From Desulfobacteraceae bacterium (lineage in GTDB: Bacteria > Desulfobacterota > Desulfobacteria > Desulfobacterales > Desulfobacteraceae): a stretch of DNA of 8,703 nt. The stretch covers positions 1-8,703 of the forward strand of contig PIVQ01000276.1 of assembly GCA_003354055.1 (NCBI GenBank), read 5' to 3'. Below the pieces are notes generated by a model. The model saw only the letters and a list, made by a program, of their open reading frames with translations, did no database searches and was not told the DNA's origin. The position numbers and the translations under genes are program-made. Positions 1 to 6,698 of this stretch are shown here, in pieces (the first letter of the stretch is position 1; each line of letters starts with the position of its first letter).

Positions 1-989
1 TGATTCCATTGGTTGACAAACAACAGGACGGAACTTTGCTCGGCAGGATAAGGGCCATTCGGCGTCAGTTTGCAACCGAAATGGGGATTATTATTCCGCC
101 CATTCATATCCGGGATAATCTAAACCTGAATCCTGCCCAGTACCGTTTGATGATTAAAGGGGTCGAGGCGGCGGGTGCCGAACTCATGGTCAACCATTTT
201 CTGGCCATGGACCCGGGTGGTGCTGCCCAGGAAATTGAAGGCATTGCAACCGTTGAGCCGGCATTCAATCTGCCGGCGTTGTGGATCCCTGTGGATCGTG
301 AGGAAGAGGCCAAATTTGCCGGATATACCGTGGTGGACAATTCAACGGTTATTGCTACCCATCTGACCGAGATTGTCCGCAGTAATGCCCATGATCTGTT
401 GGGCCGACAGGATGTCCAGCATCTGATGGATAATTTGTCAAAAACCAGTCCTAAAGCTGTGGAAGAGCTGGTACCCAACCTGCTGAGCATAGGTGGTGTC
501 CAGAAGGTTCTCCAGAATATGCTTCGGGAGCGGATTTCCATCCGGGATCTTTTGACCATTGTAGAAACCCTTGCTGATTTTGCTCCGGCGGGCAAGGATC
601 CGGACCTGCTCACCGAATATGTGCGCCAGAGAATTGCCAAAGGAATGCTGGCTCCCTATTTACAGGAGGGCAGAGTACTTCAGGTTTTGACCCTTGACAG
701 GGACCTTGAAGGCATCTTGTCAAAGAATATTAAACGGACCGAGCATGGGGTCTATCTGGCACTGGATCCTATTTTGATCGGAGAGGTAGTCGGGGCAATT
801 TCTCAACAGGTTGAGAAGCTGGTGGCCATCAATACCCAGCCGGTTCTAATGACTGCGCCAACACTTCGGCGGCATGTACGTAAATTGGCCGAGTCTTCTC
901 TTCCCAATGTTTTTGTGGTTTCCCATGCAGAAATCGTGGATGACATCAATTTACAGGCCGTTGGAAAGGTAAGTTTGAAAAATGAATAA
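1..989 (+). CDS. flhA: Flagellar type III export gate protein FlhA, C-terminal part (5' end outside window)
   Basis: FlhA is the inner-membrane export gate of the flagellar type III secretion system; its cytoplasmic C-terminal domain forms the nonameric docking ring for chaperone-substrate complexes. The reading frame is already open at the left edge (first full codon at 3, reading IPLVDKQQDG), so the TTG at 9 is an internal codon and not a start. Roughly 328 residues are visible, against about 690 in whole FlhA proteins. Family hallmarks are the LLGRIRAIRRQFATEMG and PPIHIRDNLNLNP stretch at the start, the VLTLDRDLEGIL segment about two thirds along, and the C-terminal VVSHAEI region. All transmembrane segments lie upstream, outside the window. 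The stop at 987-989 overlaps the flhF start by 8 bases, which suggests translational coupling. No anomaly is seen in the part present. Confidence 0.95.
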   Translation, partial: IPLVDKQQDGTLLGRIRAIRRQFATEMGIIIPPIHIRDNLNLNPAQYRLMIKGVEAAGAELMVNHFLAMDPGGAAQEIEGIATVEPAFNLPALWIPVDREEEAKFAGYTVVDNSTVIATHLTEIVRSNAHDLLGRQDVQHLMDNLSKTSPKAVEELVPNLLSIGGVQKVLQNMLRERISIRDLLTIVETLADFAPAGKDPDLLTEYVRQRIAKGMLAPYLQEGRVLQVLTLDRDLEGILSKNIKRTEHGVYLALDPILIGEVVGAISQQVEKLVAINTQPVLMTAPTLRRHVRKLAESSLPNVFVVSHAEIVDDINLQAVGKVSLKNE

Positions 990-2073
990 AAAAGTTTTCC
1001 GGGCAGGAAATATACAAGAGGCCCTTGCCAATATAAAAGATGAGATGGGGCCGGATGCCATGATTCTGTCCACGCGAAAGATTCCAAAATCTCCCCGGGA
1101 TCCCTATGGCAAAGAGATGTTCGAAGTTGAGGCCGGTGTGAAAGCTCAATCAAATGCTCAGAGCGATTTAGATCTGGAAGATCTTAAATCAGATATCGCA
1201 GAAATCAGGGATATGATTTCCATTGCCGGGTTTGGCAGCGGTATGCAGTCCATACTGTGTCGTCATTTTGAATCCGTCGGCGTTCTGGCATCTTTGCTCC
1301 GGAGCGGGGTCAGTGAGCGACTGGCGGCCGGCTTGATCGAAAAAGCGGCAGAATCCCTGTCTCCGGAACTTGATCAGACACGAAGGGTTCGGCTGCTTAA
1401 AAAAGAGGTAATGCAGCTCTGTCTTGGTCGGTTAAAAATAAAAGACTATTTTAACCGGGACAACAGTTCCGGTGTTCCCCATGTGGCTGCATTTGTGGGG
1501 CCGACCGGGGTGGGTAAAACCACAACCATTGCCAAACTTGCCGCTTTTTTAACCTTTAACCGGAAGATGAAGGTCGGGCTGATTTCCATCGATAACTATA
1601 GAATCGGTGCTTTTGAACAGCTCAAGGCCTATGCCGGTATCATGGGGCTTGTCTGTGTACCTGCCTTCAGCGGGCAGGATCTGGCGTGCGCTCTGGACAG
1701 AATGAGATCCATGGATATGGTGCTCATTGATACGGCAGGTCACAGTCATTATGACAAAGAAAAACTTGATGAGATTCTTGAATTGATCAAAAGTGATTTC
1801 AAGATATCCGTTCATTTAACCTTGAGTGTTACCTCTGAATTGATTAATATGAAAGAAGCGGCATCAGCTTTTTCCGTATTTAATCCAGATACCTATGTGT
1901 TTACGAAAATTGATGAAACCAAACGATGCGGTAAAATTCTGGATCAGGTCAGCGAGTTTGACATACCTGTGTCGCTCATTACAAACGGTCAGAAAGTTCC
2001 TGAAGATTTAATTGTGCCGGATAAACAGGGATTGCTGAAAATAATTCTGGGCAAAGGTCCCAAAGGAGATTAG
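982..2073 (+). CDS. flhF: Flagellar SRP-type GTPase FlhF
   Basis: FlhF is a signal-recognition-particle family GTPase that marks the site and number of flagella at the membrane. At 363 residues it has normal length. The N-terminal B domain opens with the typical pattern of basic residues, EAL..IK.EMGPDAMILSTRK (residues 12-33), followed by a linker and the NG domain. G-domain motifs are the P-loop GPTGVGKTTT (173-182), DNYRIGAFEQL (204-214), DTAG (250-253), FTKIDET (307-313) and the C-terminal NGQKVPEDL (335-343). In SRP GTPases and most FlhF proteins the DTAG motif is followed by Arg; here it is His254 (DTAGHSHYD). The ATG at 982 lies inside the end of flhA; AAAGG at 965-969 is a somewhat distant ribosome site, so coupling to flhA is likely. 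The stop directly abuts flhG, the gene for its partner ATPase. Confidence 0.96.
   Translation: MNKKVFRAGNIQEALANIKDEMGPDAMILSTRKIPKSPRDPYGKEMFEVEAGVKAQSNAQSDLDLEDLKSDIAEIRDMISIAGFGSGMQSILCRHFESVGVLASLLRSGVSERLAAGLIEKAAESLSPELDQTRRVRLLKKEVMQLCLGRLKIKDYFNRDNSSGVPHVAAFVGPTGVGKTTTIAKLAAFLTFNRKMKVGLISIDNYRIGAFEQLKAYAGIMGLVCVPAFSGQDLACALDRMRSMDMVLIDTAGHSHYDKEKLDEILELIKSDFKISVHLTLSVTSELINMKEAASAFSVFNPDTYVFTKIDETKRCGKILDQVSEFDIPVSLITNGQKVPEDLIVPDKQGLLKIILGKGPKGD
2062..2068 (+). promoter_or_regulatory. Ribosome binding site fixing the GTG start of flhG
   Basis: AAAGGAG lies 5 bases before the GTG at 2074, inside the last codons of flhF. It supports the GTG start, which gives the N-terminal DQAKGLRQM motif expected in FlhG. 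A later ATG start (2101) would remove that motif. Confidence 0.8.
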
Positions 2074-2967
2074 GTGGATCAGGCAAAAGGACTTCGACAA
2101 ATGGCTAACACCGATGCCGTGGAAAGGCGGAAATCAAACGTGACATCCCGACAGAAAAAATACCCAAAGGTCATTGCCGTCACCAGCGGCAAGGGCGGGG
2201 TGGGAAAAACCAATATCGTGGGCAATTTGGCCGTGGCTATGACCCGTTTGGGAAAACGTGTGGTCATCATTGATGCGGATGTGGGGCTGGCCAATATTGA
2301 TATCGTATTCAATTTAAGACCCGAGTACAATATCCGTCATGTGGTCAGTGGTGAGAAATCTCTTGATGAGGTAATGGTGAAAACCCGTCACGGCATCAGC
2401 ATTCTTCCAGGTGGATCAGGATTTGCAGATTTGACCCAGTTAAACGAAGGGGAAAAATTGACGCTGCTCAGTGAATTTGAGACCCTGGCGGACAAGGCTG
2501 ATGTTATTTTTCTGGATACAGGTGCTGGTATTTCATCCAATGTGCTTTACTTTAATGCCGCATCAGACGAATGCCTGGTTGTGGCAACCACAGAACCGAC
2601 CTCTATTACAGATGCCTATGCATTAATGAAGGTCATGTCCAAGGAATACGGTACCCGGTATTTCAAACTGGTGGTCAATATGGTAGAAAATGAGGCGGAT
2701 GCCAAACGGGTATACGGATCCCTGAGCAATGCCCTGGATAAATTTCTAAAAAATGTTGTGCTTGAGTATACAGGGTGTATCCCCTTTGATCGCGGCCTTC
2801 AAAAGGCGGTACGAAGCAGGAGTATTTTACTGGATGTGTCGTCTGGGACACCGGCAGGCATTTCCATGGAGTCCATTGCAAATACCCTTGTTAAAGGGGA
2901 GCCGCGGAATCATTCCCAGGGTAACTTAACTTTTTTTATGAACCGGGTATTTGATGCGTTTCAATAA
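2074..2967 (+). CDS. flhG: MinD-like ATPase FlhG (FleN/YlxH), flagellar number regulator
   Basis: FlhG is a MinD/ParA-type ATPase that limits flagellar number, stimulates the FlhF GTPase and, in several species, binds FliM/FliY and the FlrA/FleQ activator. The 297-residue protein starts with the DQAKGLRQM peptide (residues 2-10), the conserved N-terminal element through which FlhG activates FlhF. The deviant Walker A motif SGKGGVGKTN (38-47) includes signature Lys40 and Lys45. DADVGLANID (67-76), DTGAGI (148-153) and ATTEPTSITDAY (171-182) are further family signatures. The C-terminal tail (about 283-297, LTFFMNRVFDAF) could form the ATP-dependent membrane-targeting amphipathic helix. The GTG start directly abuts the flhF stop and has a good ribosome site. 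The flhF-flhG-fliA order is common in polar flagellates and Desulfobacterota. Confidence 0.95.
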   Translation: MDQAKGLRQMANTDAVERRKSNVTSRQKKYPKVIAVTSGKGGVGKTNIVGNLAVAMTRLGKRVVIIDADVGLANIDIVFNLRPEYNIRHVVSGEKSLDEVMVKTRHGISILPGGSGFADLTQLNEGEKLTLLSEFETLADKADVIFLDTGAGISSNVLYFNAASDECLVVATTEPTSITDAYALMKVMSKEYGTRYFKLVVNMVENEADAKRVYGSLSNALDKFLKNVVLEYTGCIPFDRGLQKAVRSRSILLDVSSGTPAGISMESIANTLVKGEPRNHSQGNLTFFMNRVFDAFQ

Positions 2968-2988
2968 ATTAAGGATGCTAAAACGCAG

Positions 2989-3735
2989 ATGAAAAAACAG
3001 CAGATAAAATCGGGAAAGAGCAGGGACGCCTGGCGGCAGGAAAGTATTGTTGAATATGCCTATCTGGTTAAATATATCGCCTCAAGATTTGCCATGCGCC
3101 TGCCGTCCAGTGTGCTTTTTGACGAATTGATGTCTGCCGGTTCCTTAGGCCTTATCGATGCTGTTGACAAGTTTGATCCCGGTAAACATGTCAGTTTGAA
3201 AACCTATGCCCAGTACCGGATAAAAGGTGCAATACTGGATGAATTAAGGAGTATGGATACCTATTCACGTTCCATGCGGAAGAAAATCCAGGATATTTCC
3301 AAAGCCACGAAAATAATAGAGGATGCAAAAGGAGCACCTGCAGATGACAAGGAAATCTGTAAGGAACTTGGGGTCGATCTTGAGACCTACCAGAATATGC
3401 TCACCGGTATTCACGGGGCTGCCGTACTCAGTCTAGATGAGTTCATTAAAACCAAAAAGAACGATACCTATTCTCAGACCCGCTTTCAGGCGGGGGTAAA
3501 GGGAGAGGACAATCCTGCCGATTATTTTGACAGGGCCGAGCTGAAACATGTCCTGGCTGAGACCATCAAAACCTTGAGTGAAAAAGAACAGATTATCATA
3601 TCACTCTATTATTTTGATGAACTGACCCTGAAGGAAATCGGGGAAGTATTGTCATTGACCGAGTCCAGGATCTGCCAGATTCATACGGCGGTTTTGATCA
3701 AATTAAAATCAAGGCTTGAAAGTTATGGAAAGTAA
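2989..3735 (+). CDS. fliA: Flagellar sigma factor FliA (sigma-28, RpoF)
   Basis: FliA directs RNA polymerase to late flagellar and chemotaxis promoters and is held inactive by FlgM until the hook is complete. At 248 residues it is close to the usual 235-260. Region 2 spans about 20-95 with the signatures DELMSAGSLGLIDAVDKFDP (45-64) and TYAQYRIKGAILDELRSMD (72-90). Region 3 runs about 97-150. Region 4 (about 185-243) has the helix-turn-helix LTLKEIGEVLSLTESRICQIH (212-232). Most FliA proteins have DW.PR..R after the ELRS segment; here it is DTYSRSMR, so the Trp is Thr91. The ribosome site (AAGGA, 2971-2975) is 13 bases from the ATG at 2989, which is rather long. The gene starts 21 bases after flhG with no visible promoter, so it is probably transcribed with flhA-flhF-flhG. 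No flgM is visible in the window. Confidence 0.95.
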   Translation: MKKQQIKSGKSRDAWRQESIVEYAYLVKYIASRFAMRLPSSVLFDELMSAGSLGLIDAVDKFDPGKHVSLKTYAQYRIKGAILDELRSMDTYSRSMRKKIQDISKATKIIEDAKGAPADDKEICKELGVDLETYQNMLTGIHGAAVLSLDEFIKTKKNDTYSQTRFQAGVKGEDNPADYFDRAELKHVLAETIKTLSEKEQIIISLYYFDELTLKEIGEVLSLTESRICQIHTAVLIKLKSRLESYGK

Positions 3736-3750
3736 TTCACAGGGGGCATC

Positions 3751-5778
3751 ATGGCCGATCCAACATTAGAAGAAGAGAGTTTAATTTCCCAGGATGATAT
3801 AGATAAGCTTTTGGATGCCTCTTCCATTGAAGAAGCTGAGGAACAAATTGATGCCGGAGACACTGTGAGCAACAGCCTGGATGAACTGGGCGAGTTGTCC
3901 CAGGATGATATTGACAACCTTCTTACGGGCAGCCCTCTGGATGGTGAGGATTCCGGCGGTGAGGATTCCGATGGGGATATACCGGATGACGACAGTGACT
4001 TAGATGCCGGAGGAGAGCTATCCCAGGATGACATTGACAGCCTCATGGGCGGTAGTGATTCGGATGAAGATGAGGGCGGAGAACTATCCCAGGACGATAT
4101 AGATAGTATGATGGGCGGAGATGACCCTGAAGAAGACGATGGCGGTGAGTTGTCTCAGGATGACATCGACGGCCTTATGGGTGGCGGTACTGATGACGCT
4201 GACGCTGCTGATGACGACGACGAGATGGAGTTGATCTCCCAGGACGATATTGACCGCCTGATGAATCCTTCTGAAGATTCCTCTTCACCGAATGCCGAGA
4301 ATATTGCTGATGATGACGCCGATGATGAAGATGACGAATTGATCTCAATGGATGATATTCAGGGGCTGATGGAAGGGGACGAGAAAACAACAGATGCATC
4401 TGATACTGAAGCACCTGACATTGAATTGTCTGAAGATATGGATTCTGAAGATATGGATAATATAGCTCCGGATGAAGACCTGCTTTCACAGGATGCGGAT
4501 GATGGAATTGATGATTTTCCTGATGCTGTTGAGGCCCCTCCTGCTTTAGATGAGCAACCCGGGGAAGATAACGGGGTGGACGACCCTCTGGATGATGTCA
4601 TTGATACGTCCGATGCTCTGGAAGTCAATGATTGTCTGATCACCCAGGATACCATGGATGAGCTAATCCGGAATGCACCGGAGCCGGAAGAAGATATTGT
4701 TGAAATGGATGATGAACCGGAACCTATTGCCGAAGATCCGGTGGCATTGGATATGGATGATGTGTCTGATCCGGTGGATCTTGATCCGTTGGGCCTTGAC
4801 CCGGTGGATCTTGATGAGGATATCGATCTTGGTCTGGAGGATTCTTTAACAGATGACCTGGACCAGATGTTGGATGATGAGGACACCGATCTCAATCTGG
4901 ATCTTGAGGGTGAGGTTGACGGTGATGTGACCCAGGAAGATATCGATGCCCTGCTTCAGGAATCTGACGACGATGACTTTCTGGATGATGATGACGATAT
5001 TCTGATCTCTCAGGATGATATCGATACTCTGTTGATGGCTGCAGATCAGGAAGATGAGGATGTTCTGGGCGATCTTTTGGGGGAAGATGCAGATGTCGGT
5101 ATGGATGATGATTTTGATGCCGATGATTTTGATGCCGATGACATCATGGACAATGGGATGCTCGATGATTCTGAAACAGATCAGGTAGTGCTGGAGGGGG
5201 CGGATGAACCTGAAGATGGGGAGGATGTCGCAGGACCTCCAAAATTCCAGAAAATAAAGAAAATGCTTAAATCAAAATTGGTTCTGGCCTCTGCCGCAGC
5301 CATATTGGTTCTTGGCATCTCGGTTCCAACCGCTTATTTTATTTTCTTTTCCCAGGAACCCGCCTCTCTGCCGGATAGAGAGTCTGTTACTGTGGTTGAA
5401 CAGGATACGGGCAGGGATATTGAAGTGGCAAGTGTCACCATAGAGGAAGAGACACAAATACCTGCCGTCAAACAATCCGGAACAATCGTTCTTACTGATT
5501 TTGTGATTTTAGCCTCTGATCTTTCTAAGGAAATGACATATGTATATGCTGATATCTCTATTGATTATTCCGATCAAAGGGCATATCATGAAATAAGTAA
5601 TAATCTTTCCTTCTACCGGGATCTGATCTATGAATCCATTCAGACCAGCCTGGTGTCGGAAAAGCGAAATGAGGTGACCGAAGCTGATCTTATTTGGGGG
5701 GTTGAAACCTCGCTTAAAAAAGTATTGCCCCCGCATTACATTGAAAGCATCAGTTTTAAAACCTTTAGAACAAGCTGA
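3751..5778 (+). CDS. Acidic repeat protein with many FliM-N-like SQDDIDxLL motifs, one membrane segment and a FliL-like C-terminal domain
   Basis: I do not recognise a named family for the full 675-residue protein. Residues 1-495 are extremely rich in Asp and Glu and probably disordered. They carry repeated peptides of the form LSQDDIDxL(L/M). Nine are clear, with the Ser/Thr at residues 13, 50, 91, 113, 135, 163, 199, 394 and 420; decayed copies lie near 246 and 298, perhaps also 365. A basic stretch (498-509, KFQKIKKMLKSK) precedes one hydrophobic segment (510-533). By the positive-inside rule the acidic arm is cytoplasmic and residues 534-675 periplasmic. The last 100 residues (about 577-675) resemble the FliL periplasmic domain: a strand-rich start, YVYADISIDYSD, a helix around 615-640, and a final strand ISFKTFRT. 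Start: ATG at 3751 with GGGGG 4 bases upstream. The motif matches the FliM/FliY N-terminus that binds CheY-P. The FliL assignment is moderate; the gene is certainly real. Confidence 0.9.
   Translation: MADPTLEEESLISQDDIDKLLDASSIEEAEEQIDAGDTVSNSLDELGELSQDDIDNLLTGSPLDGEDSGGEDSDGDIPDDDSDLDAGGELSQDDIDSLMGGSDSDEDEGGELSQDDIDSMMGGDDPEEDDGGELSQDDIDGLMGGGTDDADAADDDDEMELISQDDIDRLMNPSEDSSSPNAENIADDDADDEDDELISMDDIQGLMEGDEKTTDASDTEAPDIELSEDMDSEDMDNIAPDEDLLSQDADDGIDDFPDAVEAPPALDEQPGEDNGVDDPLDDVIDTSDALEVNDCLITQDTMDELIRNAPEPEEDIVEMDDEPEPIAEDPVALDMDDVSDPVDLDPLGLDPVDLDEDIDLGLEDSLTDDLDQMLDDEDTDLNLDLEGEVDGDVTQEDIDALLQESDDDDFLDDDDDILISQDDIDTLLMAADQEDEDVLGDLLGEDADVGMDDDFDADDFDADDIMDNGMLDDSETDQVVLEGADEPEDGEDVAGPPKFQKIKKMLKSKLVLASAAAILVLGISVPTAYFIFFSQEPASLPDRESVTVVEQDTGRDIEVASVTIEEETQIPAVKQSGTIVLTDFVILASDLSKEMTYVYADISIDYSDQRAYHEISNNLSFYRDLIYESIQTSLVSEKRNEVTEADLIWGVETSLKKVLPPHYIESISFKTFRTS
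4009..4185 (+). repeat. 66-bp period tandem units within the motif array
   Basis: Three successive units (residues 87-145) share the pattern GGELSQDDIDxxMGG followed by an acidic spacer, with an exact period of 22 residues (66 bases). This is the most regular part of the array and may be where the array expanded. Third codon positions still differ between units. Confidence 0.8.
4768..4815 (+). repeat. Short DPVDLD direct repeat
   Basis: Residues 340-355 of the acidic protein contain DPVDLD twice (340-345 and 350-355), separated by PLGL. It lies between the decayed and the well-kept SQDDID copies and reads as low-complexity acidic linker. Confidence 0.6.
5107..5136 (+). repeat. Perfect 15-bp tandem duplication
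   Basis: GATGATTTTGATGCC occurs twice in direct succession (5107-5121 and 5122-5136), encoding DDFDA twice in the acidic arm. Unlike the SQDDID copies it is identical at the DNA level, so it is probably recent and prone to in-frame slippage. Confidence 0.85.
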
Positions 5779-5780
5779 TA

Positions 5781-5788
5781 AAGGAGGT
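5781..5788 (+). promoter_or_regulatory. Very strong ribosome binding site for the small basic protein
   Basis: AAGGAGGT, a full match to the anti-Shine-Dalgarno sequence, sits just before the ATG at 5791 in the 12-base gap after the acidic protein. The spacing from its end is short (2 bases), but the central GGAGG is well placed. It is the strongest ribosome site in the window. Confidence 0.75.
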
Positions 5789-5790
5789 TT

Positions 5791-6093
5791 ATGACCACTG
5801 TACCCGGACATAACCAGATCTTACAGCAATCCGTTGTGGCTCAGGAGGCGAACCAGCAGGCCAATGCTCCAAAACCGGGTCCGGATCAGGCTGCTGCCCT
5901 GCAGCAGGCCCAAGAGGTTGTTCAAAGTTCAACCATCCAAGGAAGTGAAGAGTCTGAACGCTTAAGGCAGCAGAAAGAGAAAAAAGATCGGGAAGCAGCG
6001 CGGAAAGCAGAACGCAGAAAAAAACGGAACCGGGAGGAAGAGGTGGCACTGAATCCTGATGCAACAGGACGGTTGCTGGATACAACGGTATGA
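5791..6093 (+). CDS. Small hypothetical flagellar-operon protein, Gln-rich then basic coiled coil
   Basis: I do not recognise a named family. The 100-residue protein has no signal peptide or membrane segment and is probably cytoplasmic. Residues 1-50 are rich in Gln and Ala. Residues 51-84 form a highly charged, mostly basic helix (RLRQQKEKKDREAARKAERR and onward), likely a coiled coil. The C-terminus, NPDATGRLLDTTV, looks like a short defined tail and could be the conserved part. It starts 12 bases after the acidic motif-repeat protein behind a very strong ribosome site, and its stop overlaps the next start (ATGA), so all three genes are likely co-translated. A basic protein encoded next to an extremely acidic one could be its binding partner; this is inference only. 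Confidence 0.85.
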   Translation: MTTVPGHNQILQQSVVAQEANQQANAPKPGPDQAAALQQAQEVVQSSTIQGSEESERLRQQKEKKDREAARKAERRKKRNREEEVALNPDATGRLLDTTV

Positions 6094-6698
6094 TGCAATT
6101 AGTCTCAATGGAATTTCTTATAGCGGTCTTATTCATTGTGAATCTGTTTTTGATTTTTCTGATGATTCTGTTTGTTAAACGTGTTAACCGGATTCGTCTG
6201 ACCCAGGTTACTTTGGCTGAAGCTGCGCAAAACATTGACCTGGGCAAGGAGGCGGACCAAGCTGCCATGGCATCGGCCAGAGATGTGAAAGAACTGCTTG
6301 AACCCATGGTGGCGGCATCCAAAGATGCTGCCATGGAATTTGATCAGTTGATCCGCGAGAAGAAAAAAATATCAAAGGCTCTGAATGAGGCCCTTGATTC
6401 AAAGATCATCAGCATCAATCTCTTGTTGTCCCGTGCAAGTGCTTTACAGAAAAGACTGGAAGAACAGCAATACCACATTCGACATACCCAGCCGGATTTG
6501 TCCCGGCCTGATCTGTCCCAGCCCTTAATTTGCAAGAAAGAAACTGATATTCTGGACCAACAGAACCAGATCATTGATTTGTATTATAAGCAGATGGATA
6601 TTGATACCATTGCAGAACGACTTTCTATTCCCAAGGGCGAGGTTCAGCTTGTCATTGATTTGAAAGAAAAGTTTGTTGCAATGGAGCAGGCTCAATGA
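6090..6698 (+). CDS. Membrane-anchored coiled-coil protein with C-terminal HTH-like segment (DUF2802-like)
   Basis: The 202-residue protein has one N-terminal membrane segment (about residues 8-29) followed by basic residues (KRVNRIR), which places the rest in the cytoplasm. A long charged helical stretch (about 78-126) should be a coiled coil. A short repeat, PDLSRPDLSQ, lies at 135-144. The C-terminus (about 155-193) reads ILDQQNQIIDLY, then DTIAERLSIPKGEVQLVIDL, a helix-turn-helix-like element. This plan matches DUF2802/DUF6115-type proteins often found in flagellar and chemotaxis clusters, whose biochemical role is unknown; the family match is from memory of the pattern. ATG at 6090 overlaps the previous stop and is followed in frame by ATG at 6093 and 6108 (MEFLIAV). 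The last of these would also give a sensible membrane-protein start. Confidence 0.85.
   Translation: MMQLVSMEFLIAVLFIVNLFLIFLMILFVKRVNRIRLTQVTLAEAAQNIDLGKEADQAAMASARDVKELLEPMVAASKDAAMEFDQLIREKKKISKALNEALDSKIISINLLLSRASALQKRLEEQQYHIRHTQPDLSRPDLSQPLICKKETDILDQQNQIIDLYYKQMDIDTIAERLSIPKGEVQLVIDLKEKFVAMEQAQ

Larger units (their letters stand above)
3781..5040 (+). repeat. Coding repeat array: FliM-N-like SQDDID motifs
   Basis: This interval encodes all clear copies of the LSQDDIDxLL peptide, residues 11 to 430 of the acidic protein. Spacing between successive Ser/Thr positions, decayed copies included, is 37, 41, 22, 22, 28, 36, 47, 52, 96 and 26 residues. The peptide is nearly invariant, but the codons differ: Gln-Asp-Asp-Ile-Asp is written with GAT or GAC and with ATA, ATT or ATC in different copies. 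The copies are therefore old or selected at protein level, not a recent DNA duplication. Confidence 0.9.

Noticed and set aside
104..640. 178-codon minus-strand frame opposite flhA
   Set aside because: flhA is unmistakable on the plus strand in the same stretch; the antisense frame shows no family motif.
3961..4011. DSDGDIPDDDSDLD resembles a thrombospondin type 3 calcium-binding repeat
   Set aside because: Only one copy, in an arm predicted to be cytoplasmic, and the rest of the acidic spacer does not follow the pattern; more likely low-complexity acid linker.
4359..4895. Long Ser-rich minus-strand open frame opposite the acidic protein (also at 3723-4046)
   Set aside because: Asp codons GAT/GAC read as Ile/Val/Ser on the other strand and avoid stops; it is a shadow of the acidic repeats with no ribosome site or recognisable domain.
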